Source of the DNA: Actinomadura sp. NBRC 104412
GTDB taxonomy: Bacteria; Actinomycetota; Actinomycetes; Streptosporangiales; Streptosporangiaceae
Direction of reading: 5' to 3'
Assembly (NCBI RefSeq): GCF_030269515.1
Contig: NZ_BSTM01000019.1
Span: 1-64,000, forward strand
Length of the DNA stretch: 64,000 bases
The notes beneath the pieces are model-generated. The model ran no database searches. It was given only the letters and a program-made list of their open reading frames with translations, and was not told where the DNA came from. Below, piece by piece: positions 1-9,495 of this stretch. Positions within the stretch are counted from its first letter, which is position 1. Every line of letters starts with the position of its first letter. Both the position numbers and the translations under genes were made by a program.

Positions 1-120
1 GCCTCAAGAACCGAGACCTCGGTCGCCCACCCGCGGCCAAACACAACCACGAACAGTAACCAACAACAACATCAAGGGGTTACGGTTCAAACGCCCTCAG
101 GGGGTCACGATTGAGGCGCC

Positions 121-870
121 GTTGACAGATCGCAACGCCTGGGCGCCGTTCGGGGCTGGGGTTAGGGGCTGAGGTGGTTGCGAGGTGGTTATTTGCAGGT
201 ACGAGCTGCGCTCCGTTCATTGGCAAGCACGAGCTGCGCTCCTCGCCTGGCGGCTCGTCGCTTGTCGTGCTTGCGGCGATCGCTGCATCGCTCCGACTCG
301 CCCAGGGGCTCGCTACGCGATCAGGTTTCTCGCAGGCTCGAAACCTGCCTTCGGACGCGATCGCAACGCCTGAGGTTGGTGCGGGGCTGGGCTGTGGGCT
401 GAGGTCGGTGGGCTTGCTTGACCGCTTGAGGTCTGCCCTGCTCAGGGTGGAGCGGACCTCAAGCGCTGGAAGGCAGTGGGAGAAACCGGATCGCGCACCG
501 ACTCGCCAGACGGGCCGCGAGGCACAACAAGCACAACCAGCAGCCCAGCCCCGCAGCGACCCTAACCGCCGCGATCGCGTCCGAAGGCGGATTCGAGCGA
601 AGCGAGAATCTGATCGCGGAGCGAGCCGCCAGGCGAGGAGCGCAGCTAGCGCTTGCCAATGAACACAGTCGCACCCACCTCAGCCCCCAACCCCAGCCAC
701 GAACGGTCGCTCAAGCGTTGCGATCGCGACCGAAGGCAGGGGCGAGCGCGAGCGAGACCCTGATCGCGTAGCGAGCCCCTGGGCGAGTCGAAGCGATGCA
801 GCGATCGCCGCAAGCGAGACAAGCGAGGAGCGCCAGCGACGAGCGCAGCTCTCGCTTGCAAATAGGCACG
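121..870. repeat. Structured-repeat cluster A (two full copies, one partial)
   Basis: This non-coding cluster holds copies of the GCGATCGC-bounded element. A plus-strand copy has stem arms at 223-232 and 265-274 (GCAAGCACGA/TCGTGCTTGC) and a core at 276-364, with an inner hairpin 322-329/340-347. A minus-strand copy has its core at 720-808 and arms at 810-819/850-859 (GCAAGCGAGA/TCTCGCTTGC). A minus-strand partial copy starts with GCGATCGC at 571. Open reading frames across it give Arg/Ser/Leu-rich peptides that recur in every cluster, so I treat it as non-coding. Bases 1-120 show no gene I can support. Confidence 0.85.
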
Positions 871-871
871 C

Positions 872-2029
872 TTAAGGGGTGCTTTCGATGTCTATGCCCA
901 TGTTTTCGGCGAGGCGCATGGCTTCTTCGATGAGGGTTTCGACGATCTGGGATTCCGGGACGGTCTTGATGACCTCGCCTTTGACGAAGATCTGGCCTTT
1001 GCCGTTGCCGGAGGCGACGCCGAGGTCGGCTTCGCGGGCTTCGCCGGGGCCGTTGACGACGCAGCCCATCACGGCGACGCGCAGGGGGACGGGGAAGTCC
1101 TTCAGGGCGGCTGTGACCCGCTCGGCGAGGGTGTAGACGTCCACTTGGGCGCGGCCGCAGGACGGGCAGGACACGATCTCCAGGCCGCGCTTCCGCAGGC
1201 CGAGGGACTCCAGGATCTGGGTGCCGACCTTGACCTCTTCCACGGGGGGCGCGGACAGCGAGACGCGGATGGTGTCGCCGATGCCCTGGGAGAGCAGCGC
1301 GCCGAAGGCGACCGCCGACTTGATCGTGCCCTGGAAGGCGGGACCTGCCTCGGTGACGCCCAGGTGCAGCGGGTAGTCGCAGGCGGCGGCCAACTGGCGG
1401 TACGCCTCGATCATCACGACGGGGTCGTTGTGCTTGACGGAGATCTTGATGTCGCGGAAGCCGTGCTCCTCGAACAGCGAGCACTCCCAGAGGGCGGACT
1501 CCACCATCGCCTCGGGGGTGGCCCTGCCGTACTTCTCCAGCAGCCGCTTGTCCAGCGAGCCGGCGTTGACGCCGATGCGGATGGGGACGCCGGCGTCGGA
1601 GGCGGCCTTGGCGATCTCGCCGACCTTGTCGTCGAACTTCTTGATGTTGCCCGGGTTGACCCGGACGGCCGCGCAGCCCGCGTCGATCGCGGCGAACACG
1701 TACTTGGGCTGGAAGTGGATGTCGGCGATCACCGGGATGGGCGACTTGCGGGCGATCTGTGGCAGCGCGTCCGCGTCGTCCTGGGAGGGGACCGCGACCC
1801 GTACGATCTGGCAGCCGGCGGTGGCCAGCTCGGCGATCTGCTGGAGTGTGGCGTTGACGTCGGCGGTCAGCGTGGTGGTCATCGACTGCACGGAGACCGG
1901 CGCGTCGCCCCCGACGGGGACGTCGCCGACCATGATCCGCCGGGAGGCGCGGCGCGGCGCGACCTGCGTCCGCTCACCGGCTCCGTCCCCTTCGCCGCGG
2001 ATCGTCGGAATTCCGAGTGAAACGCTCAT
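872..2029 (-). CDS. ispG: 4-hydroxy-3-methylbut-2-en-1-yl diphosphate synthase (IspG/GcpE)
   Basis: Cytosolic iron-sulfur enzyme of the MEP isoprenoid pathway that converts methylerythritol cyclodiphosphate to HMBPP. The 385-residue protein has the TIM-barrel N-terminal part (SVQSMTTT, DIHFQPKYV) and the C-terminal cluster-binding part with Cys288 and Cys291 (CPSCGR), Cys323 and Glu330 (MGCVVNGPGE). I chose the ATG at 2029 because AAGGGAGAGG lies just upstream. An in-frame start 28 codons earlier lacks this and adds non-conserved residues. It lies downstream of the site-2 protease and dxr, the same order as mycobacterial dxr-rip-gcpE, so two genes of one pathway flank the protease. Identification is firm. 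Confidence 0.97.
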   Translation of the reverse strand: MSVSLGIPTIRGEGDGAGERTQVAPRRASRRIMVGDVPVGGDAPVSVQSMTTTLTADVNATLQQIAELATAGCQIVRVAVPSQDDADALPQIARKSPIPVIADIHFQPKYVFAAIDAGCAAVRVNPGNIKKFDDKVGEIAKAASDAGVPIRIGVNAGSLDKRLLEKYGRATPEAMVESALWECSLFEEHGFRDIKISVKHNDPVVMIEAYRQLAAACDYPLHLGVTEAGPAFQGTIKSAVAFGALLSQGIGDTIRVSLSAPPVEEVKVGTQILESLGLRKRGLEIVSCPSCGRAQVDVYTLAERVTAALKDFPVPLRVAVMGCVVNGPGEAREADLGVASGNGKGQIFVKGEVIKTVPESQIVETLIEEAMRLAENMGIDIESTP

Positions 2030-2149
2030 CCCTCTCCCTTTGAACGACCCCGTACGCGGGATGCCTGCACCCAGTCGGCACCCGCCTCCCCACCCTAAGT
2101 GCCCGCGGGGCATGGGATGACGCGGACCCGGGAGAAGTCTTGGTGATCG

Positions 2150-3343
2150 CTATTGCGGAAGCCGCAGGGGGTTGACCAAGTCCGCCGCGATCAGGAGCAG
2201 TCCCAGGCCGATCAGCAGGAAGATGGCCACGTAGGTGATGGGCATCAGCTTGGCCACGTCCACCGTGCCGGGGTCGGGCCTTCCGCGCAGCCGTGCCAGC
2301 AGGGCGCGGGCCCGTTCGTAGGCGACGATCGCCAGGTGGCCGCCGTCCAGCGGCAGGATGGGGATCACGTTGAGCGCGCCCAGGAAGATGTTCAGCGAGA
2401 CGACCAGCGACAGGTACAGGACGAGCTTGTCCTGCCAGGAGCTGTCGGAGGCGAAGATCTGCCCCGACACGTCGCCCGCCCCGACCACGCTGCCGACCTG
2501 GCCGCCCGGGGTGCTGGCGCGGTCCTCGGAGAACAGGTGGGGGACGGCGGCGGGCAGGTCGGCCAGGGCCCGGCCGATGCCGCCCACGGTCTCGCCGATC
2601 GCCCGGGACGCGAACGCCGCCGCGCCGACCGGTCCGACGCGCTCGTACCCCTCGCCGACCACGCGCGCGGACATGCCCAGGAACGGCTGCCCGCCGGACG
2701 AGGCCAGCCTCGGCCGCAGGGTGACCCGCGCACGGGCGCGGTCCACCACGACGGTGACGGTCCGCCCCGGCCGGGACGCCGCGATGGCGTGCCGCAGCTC
2801 GTCCCAGTTCCGGACGGGCGTGCCGTTGAACGAGATCACCCGGTCGCCCTCGCGCAGCCCCGCGGCGGCGGCCGGTGAGGGCGGGTCTCCGCGGGAGCAG
2901 GCGGCCTTCGCGTTCGCCGGGACGCACGGGCTGACCTCCCGCACCGTGGTGGTGGCGGTGCCGGGGACGTGCAGCCCGATCGCCATCGCCATCAGCATGA
3001 GCAGCACGAAGGCGAAGGCGAAGTTCATCACGACGCCGCCGGCGATCACGACGGCCCTGCGTCCCGCGGGCTGCCGGTAGAAGGCGCGCGGCCGGTCGGC
3101 CGGGTCGATCTCCTCCAGCGGCGTATAGCCGACGATCTTGACGAAGCCGCCGAGGAGGACCGCCTTGATCCCGTACTCGGTCTCGCCCCTGCGGCGCGAC
3201 CACAGCGTGGGGCCGAAGCCCACGAAGTACTGGGTGGCCTTCATGCCGAAGCGCTTGGCGGTCACCAAGTGGCCCGCCTCGTGCAGCATCACCGAGATCA
3301 GCAGCGCGGCGACGAACAGCACCACGCCGAGGAGAAAGGACAC
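2150..3343 (-). CDS. rip1: Site-2 intramembrane zinc metalloprotease (Rip1/RseP, M50)
   Basis: Membrane protease that cuts transmembrane substrates such as anti-sigma factors. The 397-residue protein has HEAGH at residues 21-25 in the first membrane segment, a conserved GFG/LLGGFVKI region, a PDZ domain around residues 155-215 (FNGTPV), and the second zinc-ligand motif LDG at 332-334 in a late membrane helix. It lies between dxr and ispG, as mycobacterial rip1 does. The link to isoprenoid genes appears to be positional rather than biochemical. A lipid or cell-envelope stress role is inferred from the family; substrates cannot be read from the sequence. Confidence 0.95.
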   Translation of the reverse strand: MSFLLGVVLFVAALLISVMLHEAGHLVTAKRFGMKATQYFVGFGPTLWSRRRGETEYGIKAVLLGGFVKIVGYTPLEEIDPADRPRAFYRQPAGRRAVVIAGGVVMNFAFAFVLLMLMAMAIGLHVPGTATTTVREVSPCVPANAKAACSRGDPPSPAAAAGLREGDRVISFNGTPVRNWDELRHAIAASRPGRTVTVVVDRARARVTLRPRLASSGGQPFLGMSARVVGEGYERVGPVGAAAFASRAIGETVGGIGRALADLPAAVPHLFSEDRASTPGGQVGSVVGAGDVSGQIFASDSSWQDKLVLYLSLVVSLNIFLGALNVIPILPLDGGHLAIVAYERARALLARLRGRPDPGTVDVAKLMPITYVAIFLLIGLGLLLIAADLVNPLRLPQ

Positions 3344-3364
3344 CGCGTCCCTCCCCTCCCGTGG

Positions 3365-4612
3365 TCAGGCCGACCCTGTGATCTCCCTCGCCCGCGCCCG
3401 CGCCCACGCGTCGGCGGCGAGGACGTCGTCGAGCGTCAGGCCGGCCGTGGCGGCCGTTCCGTGCTCCTCCACTACCCGCGCGACCGTGTCCACTATCCCC
3501 AGGAATGGGAGGCGTCCGGCGCGGAACGCCTCGACGCATTCCTCGTTGGCCGCGTTGTAGACGGCGGGTGCGGTCCCGCCTCTGGTCCCGACCTCGGCGG
3601 CCAGCGCGACGGCGGGGAACGCCTCGCGGTCGAGCGGGAACAGCTCCCAGGTGTGGGCCCGCGTCCAGTCCACGCCGGGCGCGGCGTCGGGGACCCGGTC
3701 GGGCCAGGCCAGTCCCAGCGCGATCGGCAGCCGCATGTCGGGCGGGCTGGCCTGGGCGAGCGTCGAGCCGTCGGCGAACTCCACCATCGAGTGGATCACC
3801 GACTGGGGGTGCACCATGACCTCGATCCGGTCGAACGGGACGTCGAACAGCAGGTGCGCCTCGATCACCTCCAGCCCCTTGTTCACCAGGGTGGCGGAGT
3901 TGATCGTGATGACCGGGCCCATGTCCCAGGTCGGGTGGGCGAGCGCCTGCTCGGGGGTGACGGCGGCCAGCTCGTCCCGGGTACGGCCGCGGAACGGGCC
4001 GCCGCTGGCGGTGAGCACCAGCCGCCGCACCTCGGCCGCGCGCCCGCCGCGCAGGCACTGTGCCAGCGCGGAATGCTCGGAGTCGACGGGAACGATCTGG
4101 CCGGGCCGGGCCCGCTCCTTCACCAGCGGCCCGCCGACGATCAGGGATTCCTTGTTGGCGAGCGCGAGCGTGCGTCCCGCGTCCAGGGCGGCCAGCGTGG
4201 AGGACAGGCCCAGCGCGCCGGTGACGCCGTTCAGCACCAGGTCGGACGGCCAGGACGCGACCTCGGCGACCGCCTCGGGACCCGCGACGATCTTCGGTAT
4301 GGCGTACTCGCCCGCCGCGTACCCGCGCCGCCTCGCCTCGGCGTAGAAGGCCAGTTGCAAGTCCTGGGCGGCGGACGCGCGGGCCACCGCGACGATCTCG
4401 GGGCGGAACTCCAGGGCCTGCTCGGCCAGCAGCTCCACCCGTCCGCCGCCGGCCGCGAGCCCGGTCACCCTGAACCGGTCCGGATTGCGGCGGATCACGT
4501 CGAGGGCCTGGGTGCCGATCGACCCGGTCGAGCCGAGCACGGCGACGTCGCGGCGGCCCCGCGGGCCTCCGGAGGAGCCGTCGGAGGGGACGGCGGCGCT
4601 GGGAGATGGCAT
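3365..4612 (-). CDS. dxr: 1-deoxy-D-xylulose 5-phosphate reductoisomerase
   Basis: NADPH-dependent enzyme for the committed step of the MEP pathway, DXP to methylerythritol phosphate. The sequence shows the nucleotide-binding LGSTGSIGTQ near the N terminus, NKESLIVGG, the metal/substrate site VPVDSEHSA, the TASGGPFRG flap region and HPTWDMG. Total length is about 415 residues, normal for the family. The start is uncertain: ATG 4612 places about 24 residues before the Rossmann motif, as in relatives, and ATG 4624 is four codons upstream. It is the first gene of a minus-strand run with the M50 protease and ispG. Confidence 0.95.
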   Translation of the reverse strand: MPSPSAAVPSDGSSGGPRGRRDVAVLGSTGSIGTQALDVIRRNPDRFRVTGLAAGGGRVELLAEQALEFRPEIVAVARASAAQDLQLAFYAEARRRGYAAGEYAIPKIVAGPEAVAEVASWPSDLVLNGVTGALGLSSTLAALDAGRTLALANKESLIVGGPLVKERARPGQIVPVDSEHSALAQCLRGGRAAEVRRLVLTASGGPFRGRTRDELAAVTPEQALAHPTWDMGPVITINSATLVNKGLEVIEAHLLFDVPFDRIEVMVHPQSVIHSMVEFADGSTLAQASPPDMRLPIALGLAWPDRVPDAAPGVDWTRAHTWELFPLDREAFPAVALAAEVGTRGGTAPAVYNAANEECVEAFRAGRLPFLGIVDTVARVVEEHGTAATAGLTLDDVLAADAWARARAREITGSA

Positions 4613-4889
4613 CACGCGGTCCATTGTCGGCCATCGCGGCTCCCGGGCGCGCGGACCCGCGCCGCCGTGCCCACCCACCGGCGATCTTCCGATCACCCAC
4701 GGTGGCGGTCCGCCGTCACCCGGAAGGGCGATCCACATGCGGAAACGTCCAAGACTGTGCAGATGCATGGCTCTGTTTGTGGATTTATGCCACTAGTCGC
4801 GCCATGGTCGGCGAAATACGGTCCGCTTACCGTCCGCTCACGAACGGACACGCCTCGCCTTCCACCTCCCCCGGCTCTTCGGAGGCCCC

Positions 4890-5855
4890 ATGAAACGCTC
4901 CCCTCACTTCCGGGCCATGACCTTCTCCGCGCTCGGCGGAGCCGTCCTCGTCACGCCGCTGCTGGCCGCCCCCGCCCAGGCCGCCCCGCCCTCGCCGAAG
5001 GTCCGCGCGCAGGCGATCGGGGACGCCGCGGAGAAGCGCGTCACCGCCTACTGGACGCACGAGCGCATGCGTTCGGCCGTACCGATGGAACGGCTGTTCA
5101 AGGCCAGGCCCTCCAGCCAGAAGGCGGTGAAGCGAGGCGTCAAACAGCAGTTCCCCGCCACCAAGGCGCTGCCCCTCCTCACCCCGGGAGCGGCCTGGAC
5201 GCAAGGCGGCAAGGTCGCGCGCACGGCGGGACGCGTGTTCTTCACCTTCCAAGGGCGCAACGCGTCCTGCTCAGGGGACGCGGTCACCAGCGCCAACAGG
5301 AGCACGGTCATCACGGCGGGCCACTGCGTGAAGCTGGAAGGCTCCTGGCACACCAACTGGGTGTTCGTCCCGGGCTACGACGACGGGCAGCGCCCGTACG
5401 GCACCTGGACCGCCAGGCAGACCCTGACCACACCCCAATGGGACGCCACCGAGGACATCAACTACGACGTGGGCGCCGCCGTGGTGAACTCCCTGGACGG
5501 CCGCAACCTGGTCGACGCCGTGGGCGGCCAGGGCATCGCGTTCAACCAGGACCGCGGGCAGACCATGTACGCCTTCGGCTACCCGGCCGAGGCGCCCTAC
5601 GACGGAAGCGCGCTCACCTACTGCAGCGGCCCCGTCATCAACGACCTGCTGGGCACCACCGCGCAGGGGATGACGTGCACCATGACCGGCGGGTCCAGCG
5701 GGGGACCATGGTTCCTGAGCTTCGACGAGGCGACCGGCACGGGCGTCCAGAACTCGGTTAACAGCTTCAAGTACAACTTCTTGCCGACGCACATGTTCGG
5801 GCCGTACTTCGGCGCCGACGCGCAGAACCTGTACCGGAGGGCGCAATCGTCGTAA
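4890..5855 (+). CDS. Secreted trypsin/V8-like serine protease
   Basis: Exported endopeptidase of the chymotrypsin fold. The first 32 residues form a signal peptide (basic start, hydrophobic core, APAQA-A cleavage site). The segment up to about residue 105 looks like a propeptide. The catalytic triad is visible as His145 (TAGHC), Asp193 (NYDVGAAV) and Ser270 (GGSSGGPW). Cys127/Cys146 and Cys245/Cys263 are placed to form disulfides. The start has GGAGG four bases upstream. It stands alone, convergent with the following sensor kinase gene. Substrate specificity cannot be read from the sequence. Confidence 0.9.
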   Translation: MKRSPHFRAMTFSALGGAVLVTPLLAAPAQAAPPSPKVRAQAIGDAAEKRVTAYWTHERMRSAVPMERLFKARPSSQKAVKRGVKQQFPATKALPLLTPGAAWTQGGKVARTAGRVFFTFQGRNASCSGDAVTSANRSTVITAGHCVKLEGSWHTNWVFVPGYDDGQRPYGTWTARQTLTTPQWDATEDINYDVGAAVVNSLDGRNLVDAVGGQGIAFNQDRGQTMYAFGYPAEAPYDGSALTYCSGPVINDLLGTTAQGMTCTMTGGSSGGPWFLSFDEATGTGVQNSVNSFKYNFLPTHMFGPYFGADAQNLYRRAQSS

Positions 5856-5871
5856 CGGCGGCGGGCCTGGC

Positions 5872-7020
5872 TCAGCCGGTCCCCTTGGCGCGCGTGGTGG
5901 CGCGCATGGGCGGGCGGAACGTGGCGCGTTCCGCCCGCTCCGGGTCGTCCTCCTCGGCCTGCTCGCCCCTCTCGCGCCGGCGGTACAGGGGGAGCCGCAG
6001 AACGAGACGCGCGCCGCGGTCACTGTCCGCGACGTTCAGCCGCCCGCCGTGCGCGGCCACGATCTCGCGGGCCACGGGCAGCCCGAGGCCGCTGCCGCCG
6101 CGGTCACGGCTGCGCGCGGAGTCCAGGCGGGCGAACGGGTCGAAGACGCGCTCCCGATCGCCCACGGCGATGCCGGGCCCGTCGTCGCGCACCTCCAGCA
6201 CCGCCTCACCCCCCTCGGTTCCGAGGGTGACGGTGATCTCCCGCTCGGCGTACCGTTCGGCGTTGTTGAGCAGGTTCACCAGCGCCCGGACGATCTGCGG
6301 GCGGTTCCCCTCCACCAGCACGCCGTCCCGCAGGCCGCTGCGCAGCGGGACGGCCGACGTGCGGGCCGCCACCTCGTCCCGGACCAGGCCGGTCAGGTCC
6401 AGCGGCGCGCGCTCGGGCCGCGCGCCGACGTCGATCCGGGCCAGGGCCAGCAGGTCCTCCGCGATCTGGTGCAGCCGCTCGACATCGCGGAGCGCGTCCT
6501 TCAGCGTCGCCACCGGATCGATCTCCTCCGGATCCGCCAGCGCCACCTCGATCTTGGTGCGCAGCCCGGCGATCGGGGTGCGCAGCTCGTGCGAGGCGTC
6601 CGCGGCGAACTGGCGCTGCCGCGCCACCGTCCGTTCCTCCCGGTCCAGCATGCCGTTGACCGTACGGGTGAGCCGAGCGATCTCCCCTCCGCCGCGGTCG
6701 GCGGCGCCGGGCGGGGGGACGCGCAGCCCCCACCCGGACTCGGCGACCTCCGACAGCCGCGCCTCGAACCGCTGGACGGCGTCCGTGCGCCGGTTCGCCG
6801 AACGCCGCAACGACCACAGGACCGGCGTGAGCAGGAGCAGGCAGAGACCAGCGCCCACCACGGCACCGGGCAGGAACGTGTCCATCGCCCAGGCGCCGGT
6901 GGTGAGCAGCGACGTGGCGACGATCGCCACGGAAAGGGAGAGCAGCCGCAGCGGCGCCGGCCTGTCACGCACCGGACGCGACGACCTCGCCGGGCGATCG
7001 GCCCCGCTGTTTCCCCGCAT
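5872..7020 (-). CDS. Sensor histidine kinase, orphan
   Basis: Membrane sensor kinase of 382 residues. Two hydrophobic segments (about 25-45 and 50-70) enclose a very short external loop and are followed by a HAMP-like linker. The H-box has His144 (DASHELRTP). The ATPase domain has an N-box (LVNLLNNAERYA), G1 (DDGPGI), an F-box (FDPFARLD) and G2 (GGSGLGLP). The C-terminal 40 residues are charged and low complexity. No response regulator lies beside it, so its partner must be elsewhere. The tiny extracytoplasmic loop suggests it senses the membrane or an intramembrane partner; this is inference. Confidence 0.9.
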   Translation of the reverse strand: MRGNSGADRPARSSRPVRDRPAPLRLLSLSVAIVATSLLTTGAWAMDTFLPGAVVGAGLCLLLLTPVLWSLRRSANRRTDAVQRFEARLSEVAESGWGLRVPPPGAADRGGGEIARLTRTVNGMLDREERTVARQRQFAADASHELRTPIAGLRTKIEVALADPEEIDPVATLKDALRDVERLHQIAEDLLALARIDVGARPERAPLDLTGLVRDEVAARTSAVPLRSGLRDGVLVEGNRPQIVRALVNLLNNAERYAEREITVTLGTEGGEAVLEVRDDGPGIAVGDRERVFDPFARLDSARSRDRGGSGLGLPVAREIVAAHGGRLNVADSDRGARLVLRLPLYRRRERGEQAEEDDPERAERATFRPPMRATTRAKGTG

Positions 7021-7245
7021 CTCTCATTTCTATGCGGAGACCATCCAAACCAGGGCAAAGCGGGCGCCGCGATCCGGCCCCCTCCTCCCCCGCAATTCCC
7101 ACCCCGCCTGCGGCGACGGCAGATCACCCATGTGCATTCCCGGAACGGCCACCCCGGACCGCCCGGCACACCCCCTGACCTTTGCCGCCATTTTCACTGA
7201 GAGTAACGAGAGCAACACGTTTCACCACCTATAAAGGATTCTGTG

Positions 7246-7542
7246 ATGTCGGCTCCCGCTACACAGGGGGAATGGGCAATGGGCCACACGGGGGAACCAC
7301 GGTTCGACCCCGGCGTGCTGACCGCCGCGCAACGCCAAGGCGACGCCTGCGTCGTCTGCCACAAAAAGTGGCCGCGGCCACGAGTACGCCTAGGGCTACT
7401 GCCCGACGGCCAAGGGGTGTTCGCGTGCGACGATTGCGCACCCGCCCTGCCGGTCCCCCGCGGGCCCCAAGGCCCGGAGCCGACCACCGCCGCCCGCCCG
7501 CCCACCCGGCGGGCCAGAGCGGCGATGCCGGTACTCGACTAG
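7246..7542 (+). CDS. Small protein with a CxxC...CxxC zinc-ribbon signature
   Basis: Protein of 98 residues with two cysteine pairs, CVVCHKKW and FACDDC, spaced like a small zinc ribbon, followed by a Pro/Arg-rich tail. I do not recognise a named family. AAAGGA lies seven bases before ATG 7246; a later ATG at 7279 also has a purine-rich site (AGGGGG) and cannot be excluded. It is divergent from the sensor kinase across about 225 bp that contain a possible TATAAA box at 7230-7235. A strong terminator follows about 90 bp downstream. The cysteine pattern and start signals make it a real gene; its function is unknown. Confidence 0.65.
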   Translation: MSAPATQGEWAMGHTGEPRFDPGVLTAAQRQGDACVVCHKKWPRPRVRLGLLPDGQGVFACDDCAPALPVPRGPQGPEPTTAARPPTRRARAAMPVLD

Positions 7543-7593
7543 CTCGCTAGACCGACACCGGCATCCAGGAGATCTCTCCAGGAGAAAGGGTGA

Positions 7594-7670
7594 CCCGGAC
7601 CATCGGGGGGAGGTCCGGGACCACCCGGGTGGCGCGCCCGGCTGGGGGCGGCCGGGCGCGCCCTTTCTTA
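7594..7670 (+). terminator. Tandem hairpins ending in a rho-independent terminator
   Basis: A perfect 12-bp stem, GGCGCGCCCGGC (7632-7643) with GCCGGGCGCGCC (7652-7663), has an 8-base loop and is followed by CTTTCTTA. An upstream hairpin, CCCGGACC (7594-7601) with GGTCCGGG (7612-7619), and the palindrome CCACCCGGGTGG (7622-7633) precede it. It ends the short zinc-ribbon gene just before repeat cluster B. Confidence 0.85.
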
Positions 7671-8180
7671 TTTGCTTCAGCGAGCTGCGCTCCTCGCCTT
7701 GACGGCTCGTCGCTTGTCGCTTCCGCGGCGATCGCTGCATCGCTCCGACTCGCCCAGGGGCTCGCTACGCGATCAGGGTCTCGCTGGCGCTCGCCCCTGC
7801 CTTCGGTCGCGATCGCAACGCCTGGCCGCCGTTCGGGGCTGGGGGTTGCGGGCTGAGGTAGTTGCGCGTGTGTTTATTGCAGGCGCGAGCTGCGCTCGTC
7901 GCTGGCGCTCCTCGCTTGTCGCGCCTGCGGCGATCGCTGCATCGCTTCGACTCGCCCAGGGGCTCGCTACGCGATCAGGGTCTCGCTGGCGCTCGCCCCT
8001 GCCTTCGGTCGCGATCGCGGCGGTTGGGCGCCGTTCGGGGTTGGGGTTGGGGGCTGGGGTGGGTGCGAGAGGTGACTATTTGCAGGCGCGAGCTGCGCTC
8101 CTCGCCTTGGGGGCTCGTTGCTTGTCGCTTGCGCGGCGATCGCTGCATCGCTTCGACTCGCTGCTGGCTTCGGGCGCGAG
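7671..8180 (+). repeat. Structured-repeat cluster B (two full copies, one partial)
   Basis: Cores bounded by GCGATCGC lie at 7728-7816 and 7930-8018 (89 bp each), with a truncated third from 8136. The second copy has a perfect stem GCAGGCGCGA (7879-7888) with TCGCGCCTGC (7919-7928). The inner hairpin here is the CAGGG...CCCTG version rather than CAGGTTTC...GAAACCTG. The linker between copies (CCGTTCGGGG, TGAGGTAGTT) is shared with clusters A and D. From 8180 to 8277 there is ordinary sequence with no gene I can support. Confidence 0.85.
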
Positions 8181-8277
8181 CGCGCCGGTTGGTGTTGTTT
8201 CGGGACCTGGTTGCTCGACCTGGGGCCGCACGCCGTTGGCTGTCGCTGGCGGTCGTTCTTGTCTGCTGTTGGTGGGC

Positions 8278-9495
8278 TTAGGACTTGGTGGCTTGGATCC
8301 AGGCTTTTGTCCACTCCGTGTAGTCGGTGCAGTCGCGGCGGCCGTTCATGTCGTTCTCGTCGCCCGCGCCGCATTCTCTGGACGGGGTGTGGGCGAAGAT
8401 GACCTTTTCCAGGTAGTCGCGGTCGCTCACGCGGTAGGCGTTGCAGAAGGCGGCGCGCAGGCGGTCGCCGGTGCATGCCTGGGGGTTGGCGGGGGCCACG
8501 CCCGACCACTCGGCGACCTGTTGCTGGACGTCGGGTGACGCGGTCCACTGCAACCACTGGTACATGCAGTTGGGGTGCTGGGCGCGGGCGCCGATCATCC
8601 ATGCCTTCATCCAGCCGGTGACGCCGCCGTCGGGGACGACGCCCTGCACCGGCTTGCCCGCGCGGGTCAGGACGTCCACCTGGTACGGCCAGACCTGGCC
8701 CACGGCCGCTCCCCCGCCGGCGAAGGCGCTCACGGCGTCGGCGGGGAGCTCCCAGTACTCCTTCACGTGCGGGCGCTGCCGGACCAGGATCTTGATGACC
8801 TCGTCGAGCTGGCGGCGGGTGAGGGAGTACGGGTCGCTGATCTTGAGCTTGCGGTTCTTGCTGCGCAGGTAGAGGGCGGCCTCGGCGATGGTCAGGGGGC
8901 TGTCGCGGATCACCAGCCGGCCCGAGTGCTTCGCGGCCTGGGCGGGGTCGAACAGCGCGGCCCAGCTCGACGGGGCCGAGTCCACCGCCCTGGTGTCGTA
9001 CATGAGGAGGTTCGAGCCCCAGACGTAGGGGACCCCGTACACCTTGTCGTCCTTCTTGAGCAGGGCGCGCAGGCGGGGCTGGAGCTTCTTGTAGCCCTCC
9101 ACCAGGTCCGGGTTGACCGGGGCGACGTCCTTGCCCTCGATGAGCCGACCGGCGACCTCCGGCGGGGCGGCCACGCCGTCGTACCGACGGGACTCGTTGC
9201 TCATCAGCTCGGTCAGCTCCTGGGCGTTGCGGGCCCCCTTGACGCTGACCTTGCACCCGGTGCGTTCCTGGAACGGGGTCACCCAGTCGACCCGGGGGTC
9301 GGTGCCGCCCGCCTCCACCTCGCCGGGCAGCGTCACCAGGTTGAGCGCCCCCTCGCCGGGGCCCAGGGTGCTCGCCGCCCGCATCGCGCCGACCGGCTCC
9401 CGTTCGTCGTCACCGGTGCAGGCGCCGCCCAGCGCCCCGACCATCGCCGCCACGGCCAGCACCGAGGCCGCCGCCTTGGACCTCCGCCTCATCAC
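8278..9495 (-). CDS. Extracellular solute-binding lipoprotein, PotD-like
   Basis: Binding protein of the spermidine/putrescine (SBP_bac_8) type. The N terminus is a lipoprotein signal (MMRRRSK, hydrophobic stretch, lipobox LGGAC), so it should be anchored outside the membrane. The body has family features such as YGVPYVWGSNLLMYD, a tryptophan-rich GWMKAWMIG segment and several cysteines near the C terminus (CTGDR, CNAYR, CGAGDEN, CTDYTEW) that could pair. No permease or ATPase is adjacent. It may feed the Pot transporter encoded at 34.8-39.1 kb or one elsewhere. The ligand is not certain. Confidence 0.8.
   Translation of the reverse strand: MMRRRSKAAASVLAVAAMVGALGGACTGDDEREPVGAMRAASTLGPGEGALNLVTLPGEVEAGGTDPRVDWVTPFQERTGCKVSVKGARNAQELTELMSNESRRYDGVAAPPEVAGRLIEGKDVAPVNPDLVEGYKKLQPRLRALLKKDDKVYGVPYVWGSNLLMYDTRAVDSAPSSWAALFDPAQAAKHSGRLVIRDSPLTIAEAALYLRSKNRKLKISDPYSLTRRQLDEVIKILVRQRPHVKEYWELPADAVSAFAGGGAAVGQVWPYQVDVLTRAGKPVQGVVPDGGVTGWMKAWMIGARAQHPNCMYQWLQWTASPDVQQQVAEWSGVAPANPQACTGDRLRAAFCNAYRVSDRDYLEKVIFAHTPSRECGAGDENDMNGRRDCTDYTEWTKAWIQATKS

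Noticed and set aside
276..364. Cyanobacterial HIP1 repeats
   Set aside because: The octamer GCGATCGC is the same, but here it occurs as fixed-distance pairs within a larger element in an actinomycete, not as dispersed single octamers.
174..861. Overlapping ORFs of 60-260 codons on both strands in the repeat clusters (also 7.6-8.5, 18.0-18.8 and 31.4-32.4 kb)
   Set aside because: They encode the same Arg/Ser/Leu-rich peptides in every cluster, follow the repeat sequence rather than codon constraints, and lack consistent ribosome sites.
7589..7856. GTG ORF with an AGGAG site starting before the terminator
   Set aside because: It runs through the strong terminator and into repeat cluster B; the encoded tail is repeat peptide.
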